A stretch of DNA of 64,000 nt, taken from contig NZ_JAESVA010000002.1 of NCBI RefSeq assembly GCF_020621385.1, forward strand, positions 682,001 through 746,000. Direction: 5' to 3'. Made by a program: the position numbers and the translations under genes. Of this stretch, positions 1 to 7,599 are shown one piece after another; within the stretch, counting starts at the first letter, position 1; each line of letters opens with the position of its first letter. The DNA comes from Acidisoma cellulosilyticum (lineage in GTDB: Bacteria; Pseudomonadota; Alphaproteobacteria; Acetobacterales; Acetobacteraceae). The notes under the pieces are model-generated. The model saw only the letters and a program-made list of their open reading frames with translations. It did no database searches and was not told the DNA's origin.

Positions 1-390
1 CTTGGCGAGACCGGGGACCTATCCCTCTATGCGACCAAAGAGCGCGTCTGGAAGCGGCTTGGTCTGGCCGTCATTGAGGGGCAGCGGCAAGGCCGCCGCA
101 CGAATGCGGAAGAGGCCGCTATCCATGGTTACAGCCCGTCACGCCGGGCCGAGCTTTGGACGATCTGCACCGACAGCATGTTCCGTCACCAATGGGCGGC
201 CGAGAAGGATGATCGGGCCGCCGGTCCGAAGGGGCCGTATGGCGAGGTCTATGCACGGCGTCGGGTCAACACGCGGGAGCGCGAAGGTTGGAGCCTTGGT
301 CATCAGCATGCGGATGCCTGCCGCGTCATGACCAAGGCGCTCGTCGAGGATCTATGGCGGGTTTGGAATGGAAAGGAGCCGTTGCAGTGA
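1..390 (+). CDS. Phage protein of unknown function, 5' end outside window
   Basis: The reading frame is open from the first base of the window, so the gene is truncated at its start and at least 129 residues are coded here. It is rich in charged residues and Trp/Arg and shows no membrane segment or signal peptide. I recognise no family. It sits directly upstream of a small Cys-rich gene and the terminase genes, and the next gene starts with a GTG that overlaps its TGA stop, so the two are probably translationally coupled. A role close to DNA packaging is possible only by position. Confidence 0.6.
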   Translation, partial: LGETGDLSLYATKERVWKRLGLAVIEGQRQGRRTNAEEAAIHGYSPSRRAELWTICTDSMFRHQWAAEKDDRAAGPKGPYGEVYARRRVNTREREGWSLGHQHADACRVMTKALVEDLWRVWNGKEPLQ

Positions 391-671
391 GCCCTGCTCG
401 TCTTTGCCTTCTCTGTGGCTTTTCTCATTCGGGACCGCGCGAGTTTCGCACCCCCGCTCTCCAATCTGCCGAGCCTGCTCCTGTTGGTTGCATTTGCCCA
501 CCCGGCGCAAACAAGGAATGCGAAAATCAGGCGTGCCCACGGAAATCTCATAAGCCGATCGTCTTCGGGATTGACACTGCGTCGAAAGATTCGACGGCCT
601 TCTCTCCTTTCGAAAGACAAGCCGATGGCCGATACATCTGGCTCGGCGATTATCCCGCTCCGGGCCAATGA
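387..671 (+). CDS. Small Cys-rich (zinc-ribbon-like) phage protein
   Basis: This 94-residue ORF starts at a GTG that overlaps the upstream stop (GTGA) and has an AAGGAG ribosome-binding site about ten bases before it. Cys residues occur as a CxxC pair near the N terminus (LCLLCG) and a second cluster about 30 residues later (CICPPG...CENQACP), which could bind zinc. A segment resembling FGIDTASKDSTAF follows, which is not diagnostic. The gene ends in an ATGA overlap with the small terminase gene, so it belongs to the packaging operon. A DNA-binding or packaging-accessory role is inferred from the Cys clusters and position only. Confidence 0.55.
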   Translation: MSPARLCLLCGFSHSGPREFRTPALQSAEPAPVGCICPPGANKECENQACPRKSHKPIVFGIDTASKDSTAFSPFERQADGRYIWLGDYPAPGQ

Positions 672-1324
672 CTAAGTCGCCGGCAAAAACCGAAGGACGC
701 GCTAAGGCTAAGGCGCCCACACCGCGCGCCGCCAACAAGACGCGTGCTGCCGCAGTCAAGCGGAAGGTCGTCGACCAGTTCACCCAGGAATTCGCCGACG
801 AGTTCTGCCGACTTATCCGCGAAGATCATACGATCCGCGAGATCATCGCGATGCCTGGCATGCCGTCGTGGTCGACTATTCATGGATGGATGCGCAGGCA
901 CGCGAGCTTCAAGCAAGACTACCTTCTTGCGCGCGATGCATCCGCAGACATCGTCGAAGCCAAAATCATTGAGATATCGAAAACGGCCAAGGACAAGGAC
1001 AGCGCGGCCGCCGCCCGCGTTCAGACATCGGCCTTGCAGTGGGTGGCCGGCAAGCGATCGGCTCGATATGGCGAGCGCGTCCACCATGACTTGCAGCACC
1101 TCGATAGGAACGGGAACCCAGCCGATCCCCAGGCCGTCGATATCGCCTCTCTGGCGATGGATAAGCTAACGACCGCTGAGCTCAAGATGCTCATCTATTT
1201 GTACCGAAAGATGGGCGTCATTCTCCCGCACGAACCACCACCCGAGACCATCGAGCATGACAGCGCAGGCGAGGTGCCTGCGCTAGATGAACCCCATGGA
1301 GATGAAGACAATGACGACGATTGA
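668..1324 (+). CDS. terS: Terminase small subunit, Sf6 type
   Basis: The 218-residue protein has a basic Ala/Lys-rich N terminus. A helix-turn-helix-like region follows at about residues 40-75 (REIIAMPGMPSWSTIHGWM), then the conserved run with DIVEAKI and RVQTSALQWVAGKRSARYGE. This order is characteristic of Sf6/P22-type small terminases, which form rings that recognise the packaging site and recruit the large ATPase. The C-terminal tail is strongly acidic (DEPHGDEDNDDD). It begins inside the stop of the upstream gene and the large terminase gene lies about 1 kb downstream, separated by two unknown genes. Family assignment is by motif pattern. Confidence 0.8.
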   Translation: MTKSPAKTEGRAKAKAPTPRAANKTRAAAVKRKVVDQFTQEFADEFCRLIREDHTIREIIAMPGMPSWSTIHGWMRRHASFKQDYLLARDASADIVEAKIIEISKTAKDKDSAAAARVQTSALQWVAGKRSARYGERVHHDLQHLDRNGNPADPQAVDIASLAMDKLTTAELKMLIYLYRKMGVILPHEPPPETIEHDSAGEVPALDEPHGDEDNDDD

Positions 1325-1643
1325 TCCCGCCCAGGCTCGCTATATCGAAGACCTAAAGGCCCCCGAGCTGACGGCCGATGATATCCCCTTCGTGTCGTTC
1401 AACGCCGGGATGCTGACGCTGGTTCTGACGCGCCTGCGCCACGACAATGATAAGCAGGGAGAGCCAGTCCGCGTCGTGGTCGGGCGTGTGACGATCCCAC
1501 GGCAGACCGCTGACACCATCGTCGGCAACATCAAGGCCTATCTTGAGAAGAACCCTCTGATCGCCAGCCCGCAGCCGGCGCCCATCACCTTGGATGATGA
1601 TGAGTGTCTTCCGGTCCATCCCGGAACGTCATCCGTCAACTGA
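1311..1643 (+). CDS. Hypothetical phage protein (possibly DUF3467-like)
   Basis: A 110-residue protein is read from ATG 1311, chosen because a GGAG at 1298-1301 lies nine bases upstream. In-frame ATGs at 1287, 1296 and 1302 would add up to eight residues. The central part (DIPFVSFNAG ... VRVVVGRVTIPRQTADTIVGNIKAYLEK) resembles the small DUF3467 fold, but the match is from memory of the pattern and is weak. The start lies within the acidic end of the terS reading frame, which indicates coupled translation. Its place between the terminase subunits does not by itself define a function. Confidence 0.6.
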   Translation: MTTIDPAQARYIEDLKAPELTADDIPFVSFNAGMLTLVLTRLRHDNDKQGEPVRVVVGRVTIPRQTADTIVGNIKAYLEKNPLIASPQPAPITLDDDECLPVHPGTSSVN

Positions 1644-1667
1644 CCCATTCAAGGGCCGAGGTTTATG

Positions 1668-2228
1668 ATGGCAAAGCGAACACCAGCCAAGCCGCAGCTG
1701 GCGACGATCTCATTCGCCGTCGGCGACTTTGGCCCCATGATGGCGGATCCCGCGGATGGTCGGCGACAGGTGCCGGTGATGAGCCAGCACGGCGATGTCG
1801 ATGTGAAGAAATACCACGGCGGCCGCCGCGCCTATCGCATCGCCATGCACGATCGATTGCTTGAGCGCGGAAAGATCACCGACCTGGAGCATGATTCGGT
1901 CGAGCGTTTTGTCAAGGATTGGTCCTTTATAGCTCGGTCCGGTCTTGGAAGCACCCTTGGTCAATTGGACGTCCGGGGATCTTCCGATGGGCCGGCAGAT
2001 ACGGTTCTGATCGCGTCGACCAAGGTTCGTCTAGCCACAGGCCGTGTGGGCGCCTGGCGTTTCCCCATCCTGATTGATGCGTGCTGCGAGGGAATGAATG
2101 GCTCGGCCATGGCCAGGAAATACCTTGGTTCAGACAGCGGTGGCGCGCGTGATGGAATCGAGAAACTCGCTGTTGAAGCAATACAGCTTCTCCACGGAGC
2201 GAAGCTGAAGTTACCCGTTGACGAATAG
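1668..2228 (+). CDS. Hypothetical phage protein (possibly DUF6456-like)
   Basis: A 186-residue soluble protein. The start at 1668 is favoured over the ATG at 1665 because GAGG at 1658-1661 is better spaced. Residues around RRAYRIAMHDRLLERGKITDLEHDSVERF and the later ATGRVGAWRFPILIDACCEGM followed by an RDGIEKLAVEAIQLL helix are reminiscent of the alphaproteobacterial DUF6456 architecture, in which a helical input region precedes a conserved Cys-Cys segment. That domain is often found in helix-turn-helix regulators. No separate helix-turn-helix is obvious here. It lies between terS and terL, an unusual place for a regulator. The family link is tentative. Confidence 0.6.
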   Translation: MAKRTPAKPQLATISFAVGDFGPMMADPADGRRQVPVMSQHGDVDVKKYHGGRRAYRIAMHDRLLERGKITDLEHDSVERFVKDWSFIARSGLGSTLGQLDVRGSSDGPADTVLIASTKVRLATGRVGAWRFPILIDACCEGMNGSAMARKYLGSDSGGARDGIEKLAVEAIQLLHGAKLKLPVDE

Positions 2229-2300
2229 GCAAATAAGTACTACGAAATTCTAGACTAGTTGACCTGCCTTCAAGATCGCAGGTGAAACTCAGCAGGCCCC

Positions 2301-3863
2301 GTGGACATCCTTCCAGAATTGATGGTGCCGAGCACTGCGCTCCTGGGCGCATGCAAAAACCTCTGTGAGCGTTCGCTCTATGAGTTTGTCCAGCACTTCT
2401 GGCATGTCGTTGAACCAGCCGCTGAATTCGTAGAGGGCAAGGTTCTAGAGGTCATTTGCGATCATCTAGAAGCAGTCACATACGGAGATTTTCGCAAGCT
2501 TATCATCAATGTCCCGCCAGGATGTTCTAAGAGCCTCATTACTTCCGTATTCTGGCCTGCCTGGATGTGGGGGCCGGTCAATAGACCGAGCATGCGTTTC
2601 ATCAACGCGTCGTATTCGGTCTATTTGACGGAGCGCGACAACGAACGCTGCGCGAGAATCATGACATCGCCAGAATATCAGAGGTATTGGGGTGATCGTG
2701 TTAAGCTTTCCAAGATCGGCGTCGGCAAAATTCAGACCAATCATACGGGATGGAAGTTCGCCACTTCGGTAGAAGGGACGACAACTGGCGAGCGTGGCGA
2801 TTTCATCATCATAGATGACGCCAACAATCCTAAGAAGTCAGAGTCAAAGGCCATCAGAGACGCAACCAATCTCTGGCTTACCGAAGTTGTCCCAACTCGC
2901 CTGAACAATCCTCGTAAGTCCGCAATCGTCAATATTCAACAGAGGACGCACGAGGAAGACGCTACCGGGACGCTTCTGAAGTTCTGGGAAGACTGCACGC
3001 ATCTGATGCTTCCGATGCGCTATGATCCGAACCGACATTGCGAGACGGAGATTGGTTTTTCCGACTGGCGCACTGAAGAGGGGGAGTTGCTCTGGGAGGC
3101 GCGTTTTCCCGAAACGGCCGTGCGAGAGTTGGAGCGCATGGGGCCGTATGCGGTCTCGTCCCAGCTGCAGCAGTCTCCGGTACCGCGAGGCGGCGGCATC
3201 ATCCAGCGCGACTGGTGGCAGGAGTGGCCACATCGAGAGTCGCCGCCGGTTGAATTTGTCGTCGCCAGCCTGGACACGGCGATCAAAGAAAAGGAAGAGA
3301 ACGACTATTATGCGCTCACCGTCTGGGCGGTGTGGTTAGATCCCGACACGGAGACGCCGAAGCTTCTCATGCTCAACGCATGGAAGGAGCGCGCTACCTT
3401 GGCTGAGATCGTTACCCGCACGGTGAATACCTGCAAGGCGCTTCGGGTCGATCGCTTGGTCATCGAAGACAAGGCCAATGGCTGGGTGGCGCAGCAAGAA
3501 ATTCGGAAAGCCATCAAGTCCAGCGGCCATAAGTTCGGGATCACGATGTTCGACCCCCGTCGCTATGGTGACAAGATGGCGCGCCTGCTGTCGGTGCAGC
3601 ATCTGTTTTCTGAGGGGCTGGTCTATGCCCCTGTCACCATCGACCCGGCCGGCAACACTAATTGGCGCGAATGGGCGGAGATGGCGATCGATGAGATCGC
3701 GAACTTCCCGCGTGCAGCGCACGACGATATTACGGACTCGACCTCCATGGCGCTCCGGCACTTACGAGACATTGGCTTTGCACTCAGCAAGGTTGAGCAT
3801 TCTCGGGCAGCAGAAAGCGATATGGCGCATAGAAGTAAGAGCGAACCGCTCTACCCGGTGTAG
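2301..3863 (+). CDS. terL: Terminase large subunit (packaging ATPase/nuclease)
   Basis: The 520-residue protein carries an N-terminal ATPase with a Walker A-like NVPPGCSKS at about residues 70-78 and a Walker B FIIIDDANN near residue 168. A C-terminal RNase H-like nuclease begins with FVVASLDTAIKEK, whose Asp is the first expected metal ligand, and ends with a conserved DDITDS segment. Length and order match phage large terminases that cleave and translocate genomic DNA into proheads. Translation probably starts at GTG 2301; an ATG at 2322 is an alternative. A short inverted repeat (ACCTGC/GCAGGT) lies in the 70-base gap just upstream. Confidence in function is high. Confidence 0.93.
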   Translation: MDILPELMVPSTALLGACKNLCERSLYEFVQHFWHVVEPAAEFVEGKVLEVICDHLEAVTYGDFRKLIINVPPGCSKSLITSVFWPAWMWGPVNRPSMRFINASYSVYLTERDNERCARIMTSPEYQRYWGDRVKLSKIGVGKIQTNHTGWKFATSVEGTTTGERGDFIIIDDANNPKKSESKAIRDATNLWLTEVVPTRLNNPRKSAIVNIQQRTHEEDATGTLLKFWEDCTHLMLPMRYDPNRHCETEIGFSDWRTEEGELLWEARFPETAVRELERMGPYAVSSQLQQSPVPRGGGIIQRDWWQEWPHRESPPVEFVVASLDTAIKEKEENDYYALTVWAVWLDPDTETPKLLMLNAWKERATLAEIVTRTVNTCKALRVDRLVIEDKANGWVAQQEIRKAIKSSGHKFGITMFDPRRYGDKMARLLSVQHLFSEGLVYAPVTIDPAGNTNWREWAEMAIDEIANFPRAAHDDITDSTSMALRHLRDIGFALSKVEHSRAAESDMAHRSKSEPLYPV

Positions 3864-3986
3864 GGGCTGACACATCCAAAAGCCGACAGCGCCCGGCTTC
3901 GAAGGGCCGCCACGCTAGCCGATCTCTCCCCTACGGGCGCCCATCCTGTCGCCTTCAGGAGACGCGCCTCATCTCAGGAGGTCGGC

Positions 3987-4061
3987 ATGCGCAAACCCAG
4001 TGTCGGTGAAAAATGGGCGGGAATGGCGGTCAAAGCGCAATTCGCAAGGGCTGATTTATGA
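3987..4061 (+). CDS. 24-residue leader peptide overlapping the portal gene
   Basis: A short ORF starts at ATG 3987 with a perfect AGGAGG ribosome-binding site at 3976-3981, five bases upstream. It codes a basic 24-residue peptide (MRKPSVGEKWAGMAVKAQF plus four residues). Its stop overlaps the portal start as ATGA, the typical arrangement of translational coupling, and the portal gene itself lacks an equally good site of its own. The peptide may be functional, or the act of translating it may load ribosomes onto the portal message. It is too short for family recognition. Confidence 0.55.
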   Translation: MRKPSVGEKWAGMAVKAQFARADL

Positions 4062-6178
4062 GCGCAAGCCTTGGGGATCTGGTCCCCGTCATCGACATTC
4101 AAGGCGATGCTGGCAGCGTTAAGCCGGAGGTCCGCCGCGCTGGCGGGCTGACGCTCGTTTCGAATGACGGGGATGTCGAAATTAATATCGGCCCCGAGGA
4201 AGACGATGGCTCCGATAGTTCGTCAGATTTCGGCGAAAACCTAGCCGAGACGCTTAATCACGGCATGCTGCAGCGTGTTGCCAACGAGTTGCTGACCGAT
4301 ATCGACGCCGATGATCGCAGCCGGACGGGCTGGCTGGATACGCGCAACGAGGGTTTATCGCTACTTGGGCTCGAAATTCAGGCGCCTGGCAGCAGCGCGG
4401 CCACAGGCGGCGCTCCCCTCGAAGGTATGAGCAAGGTCGTCTCGCCCCTGTTGCTCGGGGAAGTTCTGAAGGCCCAGGCTACGGCGCGCGGCGAGTTGCT
4501 ACCGTCCGACGGGCCGGTGCGGGTGATCGACGAGAGCACCTATGGCACCGGCGAGCGTGACGAAATTGCCGATGCCCTTGAAAAGGACATGAACACCTAC
4601 CTGACGCGGGTGGCGACGGAATATTACCCGGATACCGACCGGATGCTGTTCTATACGGCGTTCGGCGGCTCGGGCTTCAAGAAGATCTTCAACTGCCCGC
4701 TACGGCGCCGTCCGGTGTCGGAAAGCGTCGATGCCGCCGATCTGATCGTGAATGCTGGAGCGACCGATCTCGCCAATGCACGCCGTGTGACCCACCGCAT
4801 TCCGATGCGGGAATCGATGGTCAAGCGCATGCAACTGGTGGGCGCCTATCGGGATATCCCGCTTGGACAGGCCAATTATATGGCAAGCCAGGTGCAGGAG
4901 CGGCAGGCCCAGATCGAGGGTGTCGATCCAGTCTCCCAGCAGCCGCACGACCAGAACCGCACCATCTTCGAGACCTGCTGTGAACTGGACCTTGGAGAGG
5001 GTCCGGACGACATGCCGCTTCCCTACCGGGTGACGCTGGACAAAGATTCGTCGCAGATCCTCGAAGTGCGCCGGAACTGGCGCGAGGATGATGATCTCTA
5101 CATCGCCAAGAAGATGTATGTCCGCTATCCCTACATCGACGCCATCGGCATCTATGGGATCGGCCTGCTCCATCTGCTGGGCAATACGTCAAAGGCCATG
5201 ACCGCGGCGACGAGAGAGCTGCTCGACGCCGGCATGTTCGCCTGCTTTCCTGGTTTCCTCTATGGCGAGAATGCATCGCGCCAGACGACCATGGATATCC
5301 GGGTGGCGCCTGGCACCGGCGTCAAGATCGAGACCGGTGGTGGAAATATCAATGAACAGGTCATGGCGCTGCCCTATAAGGAGCCCTCTCCCGTCCTGAT
5401 GCAGCTTGTGCAGGCGCTCGGCTCCTCATCGAAGGAGCTTGCCGGATCCGCGGAGCTTCCGGTCGGCCAGAGCCAGGCGAATATGCCGGTTGGCACCATC
5501 ATGGCCATTTTGGATCAGGCGACCAAGCCGATGTCGGCGGTCCACAAGCGGCTGCACGCGGCCCAGGCTGAAGAATTTCAGATGCTGGTGGATCTCTTCC
5601 GCGAGGACCCCGAGGCATTCTGGCAGCATGGCCAGCGCGGCATTTACGAGTGGGACAAGGAAACCTTCATCCAGGCGCTTGATACCTTTGAACTCGCGCC
5701 GGTTTCAGACCCCAATGACCCGACGCGAACCCATCGCCTGATGAAGGCGCAGGCGCTGAAGACGCTCGCGCAGATGAACCCGTCAGGGTACGACATGAAC
5801 GCTATTGATTCGCATATCCTGCGGATGCTTGGTTTCTCAAATCCCCAGCAGTTCTTTGCCAAGCCTGGGCCGCCGCCGCCCAATCCGGCGCTGCTGACCC
5901 TGCAACTCAAGCAGCAAGAGTTGCAGCAGAAGGCTCAGATCGCTGAGCAGGCGAATGCCACGAAGCTGCAAGAGACCCAAATGCGCGCCCAAGAAGCGGC
6001 GGCCGATCGCGCTTCGGAAGAGCGCATCGAGGCGCAGCACATGCAGACAGATAGGATGCGGCTTGGGGCCGAACTCGCAACAGACGGCATCGGGGGTCTG
6101 CACAAGACTGCCGAGGTCCGGGCGCAAATGGATGCGGCCGCGAGCGAGCCGCCTGCAGGCCAAGGAGGCCAGTTCTGA
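4058..6178 (+). CDS. Portal protein (head-tail connector), podovirus type
   Basis: The 706-residue protein has the length and features of P22/podovirus-type portals. These include an acidic N terminus, a long mixed core with the GEVLKAQATARGELLP region, a conserved YPYIDAIGIYGIGLLHLLG segment, and a C-terminal third rich in Gln, Ala and Glu (residues about 610-680) predicted to be a coiled coil. Portals form dodecameric rings at one capsid vertex, through which terminase pumps DNA. The gene overlaps a 24-codon leader by four bases and the next basic-protein gene by one base. Assignment relies on length, order after terL and these patterns. Confidence 0.85.
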   Translation: MSASLGDLVPVIDIQGDAGSVKPEVRRAGGLTLVSNDGDVEINIGPEEDDGSDSSSDFGENLAETLNHGMLQRVANELLTDIDADDRSRTGWLDTRNEGLSLLGLEIQAPGSSAATGGAPLEGMSKVVSPLLLGEVLKAQATARGELLPSDGPVRVIDESTYGTGERDEIADALEKDMNTYLTRVATEYYPDTDRMLFYTAFGGSGFKKIFNCPLRRRPVSESVDAADLIVNAGATDLANARRVTHRIPMRESMVKRMQLVGAYRDIPLGQANYMASQVQERQAQIEGVDPVSQQPHDQNRTIFETCCELDLGEGPDDMPLPYRVTLDKDSSQILEVRRNWREDDDLYIAKKMYVRYPYIDAIGIYGIGLLHLLGNTSKAMTAATRELLDAGMFACFPGFLYGENASRQTTMDIRVAPGTGVKIETGGGNINEQVMALPYKEPSPVLMQLVQALGSSSKELAGSAELPVGQSQANMPVGTIMAILDQATKPMSAVHKRLHAAQAEEFQMLVDLFREDPEAFWQHGQRGIYEWDKETFIQALDTFELAPVSDPNDPTRTHRLMKAQALKTLAQMNPSGYDMNAIDSHILRMLGFSNPQQFFAKPGPPPPNPALLTLQLKQQELQQKAQIAEQANATKLQETQMRAQEAAADRASEERIEAQHMQTDRMRLGAELATDGIGGLHKTAEVRAQMDAAASEPPAGQGGQF

Positions 6179-6723
6179 TGAGCTACAAAGCCGAAGCGAA
6201 AGAGCATGCTGCCCGCCGGGTCGATCGCATTCGAAAGGCCTGCGGCGGTGGTGCCGATATGAAGCGAGTGGCAGACAAGGAGGCGGCGAAGGCCGTCCAT
6301 CGCCACGAAGAGCACGAGCATGGCGGCGAGCTCACCAAGTTCGAGGGCCGAGCGGCCAAGAAACGGCTGGACCGCGCCGGCTACAAGAAGGGTGGCGCCG
6401 CCAAGTCCAAAGGCACCGAGGTCAATATCATCATCGCCGACAAGGGCCAGCAGCCCGGCGGCGCGCCGATGGGGAGCATGCCGTCCGCCATGCCGCCGAC
6501 AGCGGCAATACCCCCGCGTCCGCCGATGCCGCCGCAGGGCATGCCGCCCGGTACGGGTGCGCCGCCGATGGGTGGTGCTGGCCCTATGCCGGGCGGACCG
6601 CCTCCTGGCGCGATGATGCCGCGCAAGCGCGGCGGTCGGGCAGAAAAGGCCGATTATGATGCTGGTGCTGGCTCCGGGTTGGGTCGCCTGGAAAAGGCGC
6701 GGCGCTACGGCGCGCGTACCTGA
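6178..6723 (+). CDS. Basic, Pro/Met/Gly-rich phage protein with RGG-type motifs
   Basis: The 181-residue protein has a Lys/Arg/His-rich N-terminal half and a low-complexity middle dominated by Pro, Met, Gly and Ala. It contains AAKKRLDRAGYKKGG near residue 60 and ends with MMPRKRGGR. The nine-residue AAKKRLDR-type block recurs in the basic protein at 11202-11567, and KRGG/RRGG motifs recur in the giant protein at 18913-23532, so these virion proteins share a short element. Nucleic-acid or scaffold contact is plausible but unproven. The start overlaps the portal stop by one base (TGATG). No known family is recognised. Confidence 0.65.
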   Translation: MSYKAEAKEHAARRVDRIRKACGGGADMKRVADKEAAKAVHRHEEHEHGGELTKFEGRAAKKRLDRAGYKKGGAAKSKGTEVNIIIADKGQQPGGAPMGSMPSAMPPTAAIPPRPPMPPQGMPPGTGAPPMGGAGPMPGGPPPGAMMPRKRGGRAEKADYDAGAGSGLGRLEKARRYGART

Positions 6724-6929
6724 TGAGCAACGAGCTTGACGATAGTGCCGAGGAAGCCAGGCGCGTCATATTTCATGTGCGAGAAGATATGAAGCCTCTG
6801 GTCAATAAGAGCGGAGATAAAGCCTTCGACGATTCTCTTTGCGCCGTCTTCAAACGTCTCGATGACTATGTGAGCCAGCGTGAAGAGGCGTTGCGTGCGC
6901 ATTACGTCAAGCAGCTGAATTCAGACTGA
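6723..6929 (+). CDS. Small hypothetical phage protein
   Basis: A 68-residue acidic, helical protein. It begins in a TGATG overlap with the preceding gene and ends in the same kind of overlap with the next, so its reading frame is well supported by context. It contains one Cys and many Glu/Lys/Arg, and no membrane segment. No family is recognised. The position between portal and scaffold is typical for small head-morphogenesis accessories, but no specific role can be read from the sequence. Confidence 0.6.
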   Translation: MSNELDDSAEEARRVIFHVREDMKPLVNKSGDKAFDDSLCAVFKRLDDYVSQREEALRAHYVKQLNSD

Positions 6930-7156
6930 TGCTAGTCGACCCGGACAAGTTCCACACCCGCCCGGCGCGCGTTCTCGCCCGGAAGATCATCCAGGAAATC
7001 GAAAAGCTTAAAGAAGCCGGCATCGCTAAGGCGAGCGAAGCGCCGCACGAACATGCGCAACGCGTCGGCACAGTCCTCGGTCTCCGTCTCGCCGTGAAGC
7101 TTCTCGAAGAAGCAGAAAAAGAGACGGTTGCCGCTCATTCACCCCAAAGCCAGTGA
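6929..7156 (+). CDS. Small hypothetical phage protein
   Basis: A 75-residue, mostly helical protein with alternating Lys/Glu and Ala (IIQEIEKLKEAGIAKA and LGLRLAVKLLEEAEKE), which suggests a short helical hairpin. It starts in a TGATG overlap with the previous stop and ends nine bases before the GroES-like gene. No signal peptide or metal site is visible. The function is unknown; support for the gene is the overlap chain and the consistent coding pattern. Confidence 0.6.
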   Translation: MLVDPDKFHTRPARVLARKIIQEIEKLKEAGIAKASEAPHEHAQRVGTVLGLRLAVKLLEEAEKETVAAHSPQSQ

Positions 7157-7165
7157 AGGGATACC

Positions 7166-7588
7166 ATGTCATCTGTATCGAATAGAGGCGTCCTGCGCAT
7201 GTCGCATGAGGATGATCCTCGCGAAAAGCTTACGAGCCAACTGGGCGATATCTCGGAGATCGAGATCTTCAACAACCAGATCCTCGTCGCGCTTTATGAG
7301 CGGCCCGAGAAGACGGCAGCTGGTCTATTTCTTCCCGACAAGACGCGGCAGGAAGATCAGTATCAAGGCAAGGTCGGCTTGGTCGTCAAAAAGGGTCCTC
7401 TCGCGTTCGAGAATGATGCCCGCAACGACTTCCAAGGGCAGACCGTCGAGATCGGCGACTGGATCGTCTTTCGGGTCCAGGATGCTTGGCCTTTGGCGGT
7501 CAATGGTCCGAAGGAACAGGTCAAGTGCCGCATGATGGAAGATGTGCATGTGCGGCTTCGCATCTCCTCTCCTGACGACGTGTACTGA
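7166..7588 (+). CDS. Phage GroES-like co-chaperonin
   Basis: Within this 140-residue protein, residues about 30-125 follow the chaperonin-10 plan. An opening strand (FNNQILVALYERPEKT) leads to a mobile-loop-like AAGLFLPDKTRQEDQYQGKV, then VVKKGP, and a closing strand pair beginning VEIGDWIVFR. Host GroES carries the similar G-I-x-L-P mobile loop that binds GroEL. Phages such as T4 code their own co-chaperonin (gp31) to fold the capsid protein, and this gene lies just before scaffold and major capsid genes, which fits that role. It is longer than bacterial GroES (about 95 residues), with about 25 extra residues at the N terminus and a C-terminal tail. The call rests on pattern similarity. Confidence 0.65.
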   Translation: MSSVSNRGVLRMSHEDDPREKLTSQLGDISEIEIFNNQILVALYERPEKTAAGLFLPDKTRQEDQYQGKVGLVVKKGPLAFENDARNDFQGQTVEIGDWIVFRVQDAWPLAVNGPKEQVKCRMMEDVHVRLRISSPDDVY

Positions 7589-7599
7589 GGAGATCGGCA

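Noticed and set aside
3864-3986. Terminator after terL (AAGCCG/CGGCTT stem near 3889-3902)
   Set aside because: The stem is short, lacks a T-run and lies before the coupled leader and portal genes, which are expected to be in the same transcript.
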